Shown one piece after another: positions 20,940 to 33,860 of a stretch of DNA of 64,000 nt. Positions within the stretch are counted from its first letter, which is position 1. Each line of letters starts with the position of its first letter. The notes beneath the pieces were generated by a model. The model did no database searches, was not told the origin of the DNA, and saw only the letters and a list, made by a program, of their open reading frames with translations. The stretch is from positions 314,123,001-314,187,000 of the forward strand of contig CM038214.1 of NCBI GenBank assembly GCA_021442155.1. The letters run 5' to 3'. This stretch comes from Cymbidium sinense (Eukaryota; Streptophyta; Magnoliopsida; Asparagales; Orchidaceae). The position numbers and the translations under genes were made by a program.

Positions 20940-23900
20940 AAGAAATATTATAAATCATGTTAGAAAATAGTTATCATTACTGAAAATTCTATTTTGAATT
21001 CAATCGCTTCCATGTTGAAAGTATTCTTATTTGCGAATCTGCCATGATGTTTTTAGGTTAGGTGTAAGGAACCCGAGCAGTGTCATATCCTTCATCGACA
21101 CAACACAAACATAAACTAAACATAAATATAAAAAAAAATACATATCTTTTATCTCGGGCTGCTCTGAGTTGAGATAACACCCCCAGCGGCACTCACTCAG
21201 TAGATGCTCTAGGTCGGGCTGACGTGCCACCCTACTAGTGTGTCACCCCAGTGGCATTCTTGCTTTTTTATGCAATCAAGAGGATGTAAGTCTTCTATGC
21301 TTTCCTTCATTACTTTGCCACTACACACTGACGAAGGCCTTGTTTGTTTGGTAGGCCTTACTGCATGGCCAGTAAGCTACCTCATGTTGGCTTTGTTTAA
21401 GAGGATGTGAGTCTATTATGCTTTCTTCTTGGATTAGCCTTCTTACACTGATTGGGTAGAGTATATTTGAGGTTTAGGTTAAGTCCACTAGTAGCTCCGT
21501 CTCTCTTGATTGCTTCAAGTCTCGGTCGAGTCCTTCCTCGAGGCACCCCGCTTAATTGTCGCTCTAGGTCAGATAACATCTGTCTTGCTGACGACAGACT
21601 ATCCCGATGATCAGTTTCTCTTGAGAGTTGTAAGCCTACATGCTTTCTTTCTAGATTGATTATTGCACACCGTCAAGCACTTTAGGTTGGTTTGTTATCA
21701 CTATATTGATGGATACACCTTAGGTTGGTTGGTTCTCGCACCTTAGGATTGGCCACTCATGGCAGATATAAGTCTGCTATGCTTTATCCTTGAATTAGCC
21801 ATCGTACACCTATAGGCTTTCTTTTCCAGGGCTCAAGATAACAACCCTAGTAGCACTTCCCCTATGGTCAATATATTTGGATCGCTTCCTCTACTACTCC
21901 ATTTAGACACTACCTGGGTTACTATTGAATTGGACAGTTTCCCTTTCCTAGTAACCACCCCTATGGTTGGAGAATCCATCCTGTGGATGTGCAGATTCTC
22001 GCTTGGTCTTGCAAATTTGAGATAGGTCAATGCTGACATAGCCCCTTCTTATTGTGGTCCCTCACACACCAACAGGATCTACATAAACATATAAATAAAA
22101 TATACATTCACTTGTAGATTAGGAGGACACCCCTAGTGGTACCTTTTCCCAAGCAGATATCCTATCTTTAGGAAAGTGTCAACAAAACTCCCTATAGGAA
22201 TCACCTTACTACTCTTGAGTTGATATAAGTCCCCAACGACATTCACTCAGTAGTCTCCCTTAAGTAGGGTTTGATTTGTTATGCTGCCAACAAGTCACCC
22301 CAGCAGTTGTTCCCTGCTTTAGAAGATGTAAGTCTACTATGCTTCTTCCTAGCACCGCTGTTACACACCGAAAGGCAACCCCTTAGGTTGGCTAGCCCTA
22401 CCCCATGGCCAGTAGTTTATCCCATTGGATTTGTAAATCTAAGATATGACAAGTCTGATATAACCCCTTCTCAGTGGGTCCATCGCACACCAACATGGTC
22501 CATAAATTAAATCTATCAAATTTGACTGAGCTCACATCCCCAGCAGATATGCCCTCAATTTGAAAGCAAACTAAACCAAATAAACCATATAAAATCACTT
22601 CAAATTAAGCTAAAATTAATCTTGACTACTTTTGAGTTGACAAAAGTTCCCAACGACATTCACTAAGTAGTCTCTGTAGGTCAGGTTTGATTTATTATGC
22701 ATTCAATAGGTCACCCAGCAGTTGTTCCTTGCTTTGGAAGATGTAAGTATGCTACGCCTTCTTCCTAGAACAACCGTTGCACACCTAAAGGCAACCCTTT
22801 AGGTTGGCTAGCTTTACCCACAGCCGGTAGACTATCCCTTTTGATTTGTAAACCTGAGGTAGGTCAAGGCTGATATAGCTCCATCTCAGTGGGTCCATCA
22901 TACACAGATAGGGTCCATACATTAACTCAGATTAAATTAAACCCATTCTAATTTTCCCAATGGAGTTAAATCATACCCTTCTCTCAAGTGGAGCCCTAAA
23001 TCATATATAAACAAGTCAAGAAAATAATTCAAATTCAAAACCAACCTCCCTAGTGGAGCCAAATTAAACCAACTCCCCAGTAGAGTCTAAATCAAAGAAA
23101 TCCAAACAAACTCTTATACCCAGTGGATACATCCCCAAACAAATCTATGAAATCAAATTCTAATCCCAATTCCTAGCAGATAGCCCAAACCTGCTTCCCT
23201 AGTGGAAGGTTCATATACCCGATCCCTAGCGGACTCAACCTTATATCTCTAGCAGATATGCCTCCACATCAATTAAAACAAAATAACTTAAATTCGATTT
23301 GATCTTAATCCCTAGTGGATTATAGATTCTTATCCCCAGTGGATCTTCTTTCAATAAATCATATAATCAAATTAAATTCAACCTTATCCCCAGTAGATTT
23401 TCTTCTTCTATGCCCTCGACATAGACCCCTCACATGTTCTGTCCAATGTATGTGTGATCCCCTAGAGGATCTCCCTCCTTGTAATTGACATGGAATTCTC
23501 ATCAAATCTTATTTCTTCACTTATGCACACCTTTAATACTTCAACCAAAAGCCTAACAATGTGTTTGTTCAAATTACATCATCTTAACATTGTAATTAAC
23601 ATTTTATGATTTGTGATGCTACAAGCTCAAACTAACTATATAATATCATGGTAAACATATTATAGTGTGAATTAACACACTATATTAGCTTATAATATAT
23701 GATGTTATATTTTAATTTGTTATAATATAATATACTTTCTAACATTACACCTCATTAAAATCACTTAAAAGGAAAAAATAACAAAATTGTTTCAAAATAT
23801 GAATAATGTTCATATTGGATGTAAAATTGTTATTTTTCTATTAGAAATGGTACAAAATAGCATAATTTTGGTGTTGCTTCTTGGTGTGAGCCATGAATTT

Positions 23901-25030
23901 AGCCAAATTCTTCAATCACAACCTTAAAATTAACATTTTTGTGAGTTTTTACCCAATGTATTATAACAAAAGTGAAACATACTAAATGTACAGTAACATT
24001 TAGCAACACACCATCACATTCATATATATACCTGAAGTTATATTGTTATGTACATTATATTTTAATAAGTTTTCATATAATATATTATCTTACATTACAC
24101 CTTAAAATGAATCACTTTAAGTAAAAAATTTAAAATATTTTGTTGAAAATTGAACATTTATTTTGGATATAAAATTCCATTCTTTTGATTAAATAACACA
24201 CCATAGCACACCCCCAATGATGTCCCCTAAAGCTTAACTTAAATTTGGCCAAATCCCACCATCTCAGCCTATAAATCAGTATTTTTATAAATTATTCCAG
24301 TACAAACTCTACTGCATCATACTATAACAAACTAAAATATGCTACAGAATAAGTAGTAATATACAATAGTATGCTATAATGCATGATGCTACACTATGTT
24401 ATGTCATCCTATATTATAACGCATTATAACATATTACATTATATTAAATTGCATATCACATCACAAGGGATTGCTTAAGATAAAAAATTATAATATTAGT
24501 CTAAATAATAAAAAACTATATATTTTATTCATATCACTTACATAGTTTAAATTGAAATAATATATTAAGATGACATGCTCTACCTATTATGAATTTGGCC
24601 AAATTCCACCATTTTAAAGTATAAATCAACATTTTAATAAATAATGCTAATGTAGGCTCGACTGCATAATTGTAAAATACTAAAGTATTTAAAATGTGCA
24701 GAATAATATATTATGTTGTATGATGTTATACTAGACTACAACATATAATATTTATTTTGAACATAAAATCTTACTTTTTAGACTACAAGTGGCGTTGCAC
24801 ACCTTTCATACTATAACCTAATTCCCACTTCAAATTTAATAATTTTCATCATCTAATTTATTAAATCAATATTTTTATGATTTATATTAATATAGACTAT
24901 AGGGCATAATACCATAATATGCAAAAGCATTTCAAAACATCTTATAACATCCAAAAACACATCACAACATGCTCAAATATATGATGCTACATTATACCAT
25001 AATATATGATATTATAGTATGATTTTGGGT
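20940..25030 (+). repeat. Island B 3' noncoding region (long LTR candidate)
   Basis: The region is collinear with 6,960-11,128 of island A. The CACTCACTCAGTAG module occurs near 21,165, 22,210 and 22,625; the last two form a direct repeat of about 415 bp (22,205-22,618 and 22,619-22,930), of which A keeps one. The 560-bp unit duplicated in A is single here. CCCCAGTGGA-type words recur between 21,180 and 23,470, and 23,690-25,030 is very AT-rich. No coding sequence is supported. Confidence 0.7.
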
Positions 25031-25157
25031 TATGTTTTCCGGTATTCAAATCTCTAATAGTCAAGGGAAAGTCTCTTGAAGACATTTTCTTTAGCTACCA
25101 TAACTATGTTAGGATTAGGTCATTTTTTAGATCTACTCTTAATGACATCTTTATTCA

Positions 25158-25506
25158 AGGTTTAGGGTTAATTTATGGTTTAAGATTTAGGGTTTAGGGT
25201 TTGGGGATTAGGGTTTAGGGTTTAGGGTTATTAGTTTTAGGTTTTAGGGTTTATGGTTATAGGGTTTAGGGTTTAAGATTTAAGGTTTAAGGTTTTAGGG
25301 TTTAGGGCTTAAGGTTTAGGGATTATGATTTAGGGATTATGATTTAGGGTTTAGGGTTTAAGGTTTAAGGTTTAGGGCTTAGGGTTTATGGTTTAAGATT
25401 TAGGGTTTAGTGTTTAAGGTTTAGGGTTTTTAGGGTTTAGGGTTTAGGGTTTATGGTTTAGGGTTTAAGATTTAGTTTAGTCTTTAGGGTTTAAAGTATA
25501 TTTTTT
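25158..25506 (+). repeat. Telomere-like repeat between island B and copy 5
   Basis: TTTAGGG array with TTATGATTTAGGGATTATG variants and a local duplication of GGATTATGATTTAGG near 25,320-25,345. It is the counterpart of 11,262-11,536. No gene is seen. Confidence 0.9.
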
Positions 25507-25994
25507 AAGAGAGAACAAATCCAGATTCAACATTTCTTCTTTTCAATTTTGTCAACCAAGTAGCACCCCATGTTTTCTAAGACACAAGTGATGACATTGA
25601 TAAAAAATGAGCACCCATAGAGAAAATCAAAAGCACTAAATAAGTAAAACCATCTCTACTGTAAAGTCACAGTTCCATAAGCAGCAGATCGGATCATCGT
25701 TCTTCATTTTTTCCAATTCCCATCAGAACCACCCCTACTTCTCAAGTAGCGAGATCCGCCATCATATCCCTGATCTCTCCCTCCACCACCACCATGGCTA
25801 TAACCAACATTGATCCTCCCACCACCATAACCACCACTACTCTGACCACAACCTCCACAACCACCACAACCACCAGCACTTCTAGATCTCCCACCACCTC
25901 TGCAATAACTGCTGCCTCCACCTTCACCCCCACCACCAAATCTTGATTGAGCCTAGTTAACGGTGATATTCCTACCGTCAAGGTTCTGCCCATT
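25507..25994 (-). pseudogene. GR-RBP 3' fragment, copy 5
   Basis: Read from 25994 down: NGQNLDGRNITVN, TAG in place of Gln, then AQSRFGGGGEGGGSSYCRGGG, GGCGGCGGCGQSSGGYGG, RDQGYDGG, and SDGNWKK with TGA at 25704-25706. The Gly-rich region is longer than in other copies by extra GGTTGTGG units, so the fragment is 291 rather than about 273 bases. The 3' UTR is 25507-25703 and carries the CACCCC, CACCCATAG and AAATAAGTA variants shared with copy 2. Confidence 0.9.
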
Positions 25995-28186
25995 CTTTGG
26001 GTTTAGGTTTATTAGGTTTTAGGGTTTAGGTTTATTTTTTAATTTATTTAGCTACTTTAGGTTTAGGTTTGGGATTTTGGTTATGGTTTTGTGTTTAGTG
26101 TTTAGGGTTTAGGGTTTATGGTTTAGGGTTTTAGGGTTTATGCATTTAAGGTATAGGGTTTATGGTTAAGGTTTAGGGTTTAGGGTTTTAGGGTTTAGGG
26201 TTTAGGGTTTTAGGGTTCAGGGTTGTAGATTTAGGGTTTAGGGTTAGTTTTATTATTTAGGGTTTATGGTTCAGGGTTTACAATTTAGTGTTTAGCATTT
26301 AGGGATAAGGGTTTAGGGTTTAGGATTTAGCATTTATCCTTTAGGGATTAGGGTTTAGGGTTGTAGATTTAGGATTTAGGGTTAGTTTTATTATTTAGGG
26401 TTTAGGGTTTAGGGCTTAGGATGTAGTGTTTAGCATTTAAGGATTAGGGTTTAGGGTTTTAAAAAATTATTAGGATTTAGTTTATTTATATTTTATTTAT
26501 TTATTTTAGTTTATTTTATTTATTTATTTTTATTTAGGTTTAATTTTTATTTATTTTTAGTTTAGTTTATTTATTTTAGGTTTATTTATTTTAGTTTAGG
26601 TTTTTTATTTTAGTTTATTTTTTTAGGTTTAGGTTTAAGTTTATGCATATTTTTTAGTTTAGTTGTATTTTTATTTTATTTTTTAGGTTTAGGTTTTATT
26701 TTTTAGTTTTAGGTTTAGGTTTAAGTTTTTATTTATTTTTTAGGTTTGGGTTTTAGGTTTTTATATTAGATTTTTTTATTTTTAGGTTTATTTTATTTTT
26801 TAGCTTAGTTTAGGTTTTTATTTATTTTATTTTAGTTTAATTGTTTTTTTTAATTTTATGTTTAGGTTTTAGTTTAGGTTTTTATTTTACTTTGCTTTTT
26901 ATTTTATTTTGGTTTGGGTTATATATTTATTTTATTTTTAAGTTTTATTTTGTTTAGGTTTAGGTTAGATGGTTTTAAGATTTAGTGTTTAGGGTTTAGG
27001 ATTTAGGGTTTAGGGTTTAGGGTTTAGCTTTAGGGATTAGGGTTTTAGGGTTTAGGTTTAGGGTTTTAAGGTTTAGGGTTTAGGTTAAGTGTTGTAGGCT
27101 TAGGGTTCAGGATTTAGGGATTAGTGTTATTATTATTTTTAACTAATTAAACTAGCAGGTTTAGGTTTATTCAGTTTTTATTTATTTATTTTAGTTTAAT
27201 TTATTTTTTATTTTTATTTTTATTTAGTTTAGTTTAATTATTTTAATTTTATTTATTTTAGTTTAGGTTTTTTATTTTAGTTTATTTTTGAAGTTTAGGT
27301 TTAGGTTTAGTTTTATTTTTAAGTTTAGTTTTATTTTTATTTTCTTTTTTATGCTTAGATTTTATTTTTTCTTTTTAGGTTTAAGTTTAGGTTATCATTT
27401 TATTTTTTTTAGGTTTAGGTTTTAGGTTTTTATTTTAGGTTTATTTTTAGGTTTTATTTTTTAGTTTAGGTTTAGGTTTATTTTTAGTTTATTTTATTTT
27501 ATATAGGCTTTAGGTTTAGGTTTAGGTTTAGGTTTAGGTTTTGTTTATTTTAGTTTAGTTTATTTTAGTTTATTTTAGTTTATGTTTATTTTTATTTTAT
27601 TTTTCTTTTAGGTTTAGGTTTCTGCTTTTTAATTTAGGGTTTAAGTTAAATTTTTTAATTATTTTAAGGTTTTATTTTTTAGGTTTAGATTTATCTTTAA
27701 TTTTTATTTTAGGTTTATTTTATTTTTATTTTAGGCTTAATTTTTATTTTATTTAGATTTTTTATTTTTTTTACTTTAGTTTAGCTTTTTATTTATTTTA
27801 TTTCAATTTAGTTTTTATTTTTTATTTTATTTTCCTTTTAGGTTTAGGTTTAGGTATAGGTTTTAGTTTAGGTTTTTATTTTATTTTATTTTTTTATTTT
27901 ATTTTGGTTTAGGTTTTATTTATTTATTTTATTTTTAGGTTTTATTTAGTTTAGGTTTAGGTTGTTAGCTTTTTAGGGTTTAGGGTTTAGGGTTTATGGT
28001 TTAGGGTTAGTTGAGGGTTTAGCGTTTGGGGTTAGGGTTTAGGGTTTATGATTTAGGGTTTTAGGGTTTAGGGATTAGGGTTTAGGATTTAAAGTTTAGG
28101 ATTTTTAGGGTTTAGTGTTTAGGGTTTAGGTTTTAGGTCTAGGATTCAAGTTTTGGTTTAGGGTTTAAGGTTTTTGAATTTTTTTT
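25995..28186 (+). repeat. Telomere-like satellite between copies 5 and 6
   Basis: The copy flank (AATTTATTTAGCTACTTTAGG near 26,038-26,060) is followed by TTTAGGG with GCATTTAGGG variants to 26,455. T-rich blocks at 26,470-26,960 and 27,165-27,965 are separated by a TTTAGGG patch and a border word near 27,140. A locally repeated phrase (GTAGATTTAGG..TTAGTTTTATTATTTAGGG) occurs at about 26,225-26,260 and 26,360-26,400. Confidence 0.85.
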
Positions 28187-28658
28187 AACAAAGAACAAAT
28201 TCATATTCAACACTTCTTCTTTTTGATTTCATCAACTAAGTAGCACACCAATTTTTCTAAGACATAAGGGATGACATAGATAAAAATTGAGCACACATAG
28301 AGCAAATCAAAAACCCTAGATAACTAGAACCATCTCTACTGTAAAGACACGGTTCCATAAGTAGCAGATCGGATCGACCATTCTTAGTTTCTACAGTTCC
28401 CATCAAAATAACCCTAGCCTCTTGAGTAGCAGGATCCACCATCATATCCTTGATCTCTCCCTATGCCACTACCATGGTTATAACCTCCATCGCTCTTCCC
28501 GCCTTCACAACCACTACCACTCTAACCACCACCTCCATATCCACCATCACCTTAGATCCCCCACCACCACTACGATAACTGTCGTCTTTGCCACCACTGC
28601 CAGATCTAGACTGAGCCTAGTTGAAAATTATGTTCTTGCCATGAAGGTTCTGCTCATT
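28187..28658 (-). pseudogene. GR-RBP 3' fragment, copy 6
   Basis: Read from 28658 down: the start is NEQNLHGKNI, then TAG at the Gln site, AQSRSGSGGKDDSYRSGGGG, followed by a frameshift (GGATCTAAGGTG, lacking part of GGAGGTGCT). CAG has become TAG again in the GGQS motif. The ending is GNCRN followed by TAA (28384-28386), so the Trp codon is TGT. The 3' UTR is 28187-28383. Standard 5' breakpoint and outer flanks. Confidence 0.88.
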
Positions 28659-29004
28659 CTTAGTGTTTAGGTTTATGTTTAGGTTTATTAGGTTTTAGGT
28701 TTTCAGCTTATTTTTTAATTTATTTAATTACTTTAGGTTTAGGTTTAGGGTTTGGCATTTAGGGTTTGGAGTTTAAGGTTAGAGTTTAGGGTTTCAAGTT
28801 TAGCATGTAGGGTTTAGGGTTTAGGGTTTAGGGTTTTAGTGTTTATGCCTTTAGGGTTTAGGGTTTAGGGTTTAGGATTAGGATTTAGGGTTTAAGGTTT
28901 AGGGTTTAGGGTTTATAGTATTTTATGGTTTATGGTTTAGGGTTTAGGATTTAGGTTTTAGGTATAGTGTTTTGGTTTAGTTTAGGGTTTTTGGTTTTTT
29001 CTTT
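28659..29004 (+). repeat. Shortest spacer between copies (6 to 7)
   Basis: Only 346 bp: the conserved flank (AATTTATTTAATTACTTTAGG near 28,715-28,740) and TTTAGGG variants, with no T-rich block. Start to start, copies 6 and 7 are 827 bp apart, so this is the most compact unit in the array. Confidence 0.85.
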
Positions 29005-29485
29005 TATAGAGAAAAAACTCAGATTCAACATTTCTTCTTTTTGATTTCATCAACCAAGTAACACACCAAATTTTCTAAGAGACAAGCGATGACATAGATA
29101 AAAAGTGAGCATGCATAGAGCAAATTAAAAACCATAGATAACTAGAACCATCTCTAATGTAAAAAAAATAGTTTCGTAAGCAGCACATCAGATCAATCGT
29201 TCTTCAATTTCTCTTGTTCCCATCAGAACCACCTCGGCCTCTTAAGTAGTGTGATTGACCATCATGTCCCTAATCTTTCCCTCCATCACCACCATGGCTA
29301 TAACCTCTGTCAGTCCTCCCGCCTCTATAACCATCACTGCTCCGACCACCACCTCCATTTCCACCAGTACCTCTAGATCCCTCACCACCACTATGATAAT
29401 TGCCGCCTTCGCCTTCGCCTCGATCACCAGATCTAGACTGAGCCTAGTTGACGGTGATGTTTCTAACGTCAAGGTTCTGCCCATT
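29005..29485 (-). pseudogene. GR-RBP 3' fragment, copy 7
   Basis: Read from 29485 down: NGQNLDVRNITVN, TAG at the Gln site, AQSRSGDRGEGEGGNYHSGG, GTGGNGGGGRSSDGY, and GGDGGKD followed by TAG where others have Gln. It ends SDGNKRN with TGA at 29204-29206; the Trp codon is AAG. The 3' UTR is 29005-29203, with an A-rich insertion (on +) near 29,160. Standard breakpoint and flanks. Confidence 0.9.
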
Positions 29486-32400
29486 CTTAGAGTTTAGGTT
29501 TAAGTTTAGGTTTATAAGGTTTTAGGGTTTAGGTTTACTTTTTAATTTATTTAGTTACTTTATGTTTAGGTTTAGGGTTTGGGGTTTAGGGTTAGGGTTT
29601 ACAGTTTAGGATTTAGGGTTTAGGGTTTAAGGTTCAGGATTTTAGGAATTATGCTTTTTGGTTTTAGGGATTAGGATTAGATTTTAGGAATTAGGGTTTA
29701 GGATTTAGGGAATAGGGTTTAGGGTTTTTTAGGGTTTAGGGTTTAGGGTTTAGTGTTGTAGGTTTAGGGTTTAGAATTTAGTGTTAGTTTTAGATTTTAG
29801 GGTTTATGGTTTACATTTTTTTTTTAAAATTAAGTAAACCGGTAGGTTTAGGTTTATTTAGTTTATTTAGTTTATTTTGTTTAATTATTTTAGATTATTT
29901 TAATTTTTCTTTCTATTTAGGTTTATTTTTTATTTTTATTTAATTTAGTTTAATAATTTTAGGTTTTTTATTTTAGTTTCAATTTTTTATTTTAGTTTAT
30001 TTTTTGGTTTAGGTTTTGGTTTAGGTTCATTTTTAAGTTGAGTTTTTTTATTTATTTATTTTAGGTTTAGGTTTTTATTTTATTTTATTTTTTTAGGTTT
30101 AGTTTTTAGGTTTATTTTTAGGTTTTATTTTTTAGTCTAGGTTTAAGTTTATTTTTAATTTACTTTATTTTATTTAGTTTAGGTTTAGGATTAGGTTTTG
30201 GTTTAATTTATCTTAGTTTAGTTTATTTTAGTTTAGGTTTAGGTTTATTTTATTTTGTTTATTTTATTTTTAGTTTAGGTCTAGGTTTTTTTCTTAGTCT
30301 AGGGTTTAAGTTTTATTTCTAAGTTTATTTTTTAGGTTCAGTTTTTATATTATTTTATTTTATTTTATGTTTAGTTTTATCTTATTAAGGTTATTAATTG
30401 TTAGGTTTCTATTATTTTTTTTAGTTTAGTTTAGTTTTTTCTTTATTTTAATTTAGTTTATTTTTATTTTTTATTTTATTTTATTTTTCGGTTTAGGTTT
30501 TAGGTTTTAGTTTATGTCTTTATTTTATTTTATTTTTCTATTTAGGTTTAGTTTTTATTTATTTATTTTATTTTTTAGGTTTATTTAGTTTAGGTGTAGG
30601 TATTTTGGTTTTTAGGGTTTGGGGTTTAGGCTTTAGGGTTTGGGGTTTTAGGGTTTAAGGTTTAGTGTTAGGGTTTAGTGTTTAGAATTTAGTGTTTAGG
30701 CTTTAGGGTTTAGGGTTCTTATGATTTAAGATTTAGGGTTAGCTTAGGGTTTAGGGTTTATGGTTTAAAGTTTACGATTTAGTGTTTTATGGTTAGGGTT
30801 AGGGTTTAGGGTTTAGGGTTTAGGGTTTAAGGTTTAGTGTCTAGGGTTTTGAGTTTAGGGTTTAGGGTTTTTTAGGGTTGTAAGTTTAGGGTTGTAAGTT
30901 TAGGGTTTAGGGTTAATTTTTAAGTCTAGGGTTTAGGGTTTATAGTTTAGCATTTAGGGTTTAAGGTTTAGGGTTTATGGTTTAGGAATTTTTTATTAAA
31001 AAAATTATGTAAACTAGTAGGTTTAGGTTTATTTACTTTATTTCTTATTTTTATTTTAATTTATTTTTTAGGTTTAGGTTTAGGTTTATTTTATTTTTTA
31101 GTTTGATTTTATTTTTATTTTATTTTTTAGGTTTAAGTATTATTTTTTGATTTTAGGTTTAGGTTTAGATTTTTATTTTATTTTCTTAGGTTTTGATTTT
31201 TGGTTTTTATGAGGTTTATTTTTAGGTTTTATTTTTTAGTTTAGGTTTATGTTTATTTCTAGTTTATTTTATTTTATTTAGTTTAGGGTTTAGGTTTAGT
31301 TTATTTTAGGTTTAGGTTTAGGTTTTATTTATTTTAGTTTATTTTATTTTAACTTAAGTTTAGGTTTATTTTATTTTTCTTATTTTATGTTTAGGTTCTT
31401 TTTTTTTTAGTTTAGGGTTTAGGTTTTATTTTTATTTATATTTAGGTTTATTGTTTATGTTTTGGTTTTTATTTAGTTTTTAGTTTATTTTATTTTAGGT
31501 TTATTTTATTTTTATTTTATATTTAGTTTTTATTTTATTTAGGTTTTTTATTCATAAGTTTATTTTATTTTTTAGTCTAGTTTAGGTTTTTTTATTTTAT
31601 TTTAGTTTATTTTTATTAGTTTATTTTATTTTATTTTTAAGTTTAGGTTTAAGTTTTAGTTTAGGTTTTCATTTTATTTTATTTTTTATTTTCTTTAGGT
31701 TTAGTTTTTGTTATTTATTTTATTTGTAGGTTATATTTAGTTTATGTTTGGGTTTTTAAGTTTTTAGGGTTTATGTTATAGGGTTTAGGGTCTAGGGTTT
31801 TAGGGTTTAGGGTTTTATGGTTTAGGGTTTAGGGTTATGCTTTAAGGTTTAGGTTTAGCGTTTAGTGTTTAGGCTTTAGGGTTTAGTTTTAGGGTTTGTG
31901 GTTTAGGGTTAGCAGTTTAGTAGTTTAGGGTTTAGGTTTAGGTTTAGGGTTTTAGGCTTTAGGTTTAGGGTTTTAGGTTTTAAGTTGGTTTAGGGTTTAT
32001 GGTTTAGGGTTTGAGTTTAGGGTTAGTTTGGTTTAGTTTAGGTTTAGGGTTTAAGTTTAGGTTTAGGTTTAGGGTTAGGTTTAAGTTTAGTTTAGAGTTT
32101 AGGTTAGGTTTTAATTTAGGTTTAGGGTTTTAAGTTAAGGGTTTAGGGTTTAGGGTTACTTTTATGGTTTGAGGTTTAGGGTTTACGATTTAGAATATTG
32201 GGTTTAGGGTTTAGGGTTTAGGGTTTTTTTTTTTAAATTAAGTAAACTAGTAGGTTTAGGTTTATTTTATTTATTTATTATTAATTTTAGCTTATTTTAT
32301 TTTTTATTTTTATTTAGGTTTATTTTTAATTTTTATTTAGTTTAGTTTATTTATTTTAGGCTTATTTATTTTAGTTTAGTTTTTTTATTTCAATTTATTT

Positions 32401-32689
32401 TTTAGGTTTAGGTTTAGGTTTAGGTTTATTTTTAGTTTTTTACTTTAGTTTTATTTTTATTTTATTTTTTAGGTTTAGGTCTTATTTTTTATTTTTAGGA
32501 ATATGTTTAGGTTTTTATTTTATTTTTTTAGGTTTATGTTTTAGCTTTTTTCTTAGGTTTATTTTTATGTTTTTTTCAAGTTTATTTTATTTTATTTAGT
32601 TTATGGTTTAGGTTTAGTTTATTTTAGGTTTAGGTTTAGTTTTATTTTTTATTTATTTTTAGATTTAGTTTTTAGGTCCAGGTTTTTAT
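29486..32689 (+). repeat. Telomere-like satellite before the central gypsy island
   Basis: Copy flank near 29,535-29,560, then TTTAGGG and T-rich blocks alternating with border words at about 29,826, 31,001 and 32,234, i.e. monomers of roughly 1.2 kb. The block 31,750-32,220 holds GTTTAAGTTTAGGTTTAGG-type hexamers mixed with heptamers. No GR-RBP copy lies in these 3.2 kb. Confidence 0.85.
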
Positions 32690-33860
32690 TTAAGATTTTG
32701 TGCCACCATCCTTCAAGATCTTTGATGGCAGTGGGAGCCCACGACAACACATTGCACACTTTAGAGCTAACTGTTGTAACACTGGTGATAGCAACGCACT
32801 CCTCTTCCGCCTTTTCTGTAGTAGTCTGTTAGGTGTTGCATTTGATATGAAGCCAAATGTTCGGTGAAGACTTTTGCTGAGTTGGAGCACCTCTTCATTA
32901 AGAGATTTGCTGGAGCTCCGTAGAGCATGACTGTTGGTGACCTCATTGTAGAGAAATAGAAAGACAACTAGTCCTTTGTTGATTACATTCTCAAGTGGCT
33001 TATCCTTAGCATGAAATGCGAACCACAACTGTCCAAACAGCATGCCATTGAGATTCTTCTCAAGAATATCCATGGTCCGGTCACCTTCATGCTTAAGGGC
33101 TTTACCATCAAAACATTTGAGAAATTAATCAACAAGGTGGCTAACCTATAAGCGGAAGCCAAACAGCTTCCCTTTCTCAACCAAGCATCTAGGCCCAAGC
33201 CAAAGAAGGTGTTTGAGAAGAAGCCAAGGGCAATTATGTCAGTGGACAAAGGGAAGCAGCCAGCTATAGTTTAGTATGGGAGACTATGAGCTCAGCAGCC
33301 TCCTTTGCCACCTCCTCTTCCACCACCTCGGCCATCATACCGGCCACCACAGCTGCCACAATGACCATTTCCACCACCTCAATAGCCTACCCAGCAGCAG
33401 TATACATATCTATCGCCAGATAGCTACTTTCACCTACTCTTGGCGATAAATTGAATAAGCCATATTAATTCAAGAGGGAGGTAGTTAGGAAATTCTTTAA
33501 GAATCTCCTAAAAAAAACCCAACTCTCAGTTACCAGAGCCTAAGAGGCCGGAGGAAGTGGGCAGGAGCGATGATCCGAGCTATTGCCCCTACCACCGCAT
33601 GTTAGACCATGTCTTAGAGGATTGTATTACTTTTAAGGACCAGCTTGAGCATAGCTATAAGTTGAGAGCCATATTTATCCCTGAGCAATACCTATTAGAA
33701 TAACCATCCAGTTCTGTTAGAGTAATCCTTTGGGATACTTGAGATCCTCTTAAGACCAAAGAAGGTTAGTATATCTCCCTATCCCAAACCTCTAAGAAGA
33801 TCATTTCTAAGATCAAGAAGCTTTCCTTGCAAGTGGCTGAAGTAGCTCAAACCTCCAACA
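32690..33860 (+). pseudogene. Gypsy gag remnant (island C)
   Basis: In shifting frames the N-terminal retrotransposon Gag domain is visible: KIFDGSGSPRQHIAHFRANC (about 32,715-32,775), LLFRLFCSSLLGVAF, then FAELEHLFIKRFAGA, VDYILKWL, LSKQHAIEILLKNIHGPVTF, and FEKLINKVA. A Pro-rich stretch follows near 33,300-33,390. A zinc-knuckle-like YCPYHRMLDHVLEDC (about 33,570-33,620) has the C-x2-YHR-x3-H-x4-C pattern used by this gypsy group. Several stops and at least four frame changes make it a pseudogene. Minus-strand frames over it are shadows. Confidence 0.75.

Larger units (their letters stand above)
18533..25157 (+). mobile_element. Ty3/gypsy island B (RT to 3' end)
   Basis: This is a decayed copy of the same family as A and C. 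It begins inside RT just before the catalytic loop and includes RT, both RNase H regions, the best-preserved integrase in the window, and a 4.2-kb noncoding 3' region. The right end (TTTATTCA then AGGTTTAGGG) is the same base as in island A, and the following repeat and GR-RBP copy also match A's. A and B are therefore best read as one insertion duplicated with its surroundings, with B losing its 5' part separately. Confidence 0.85.

Noticed and set aside
32690..33249. Minus-strand frames of 66-127 codons
   Set aside because: The plus strand carries a recognisable gypsy Gag; the minus frames are shadows of it.
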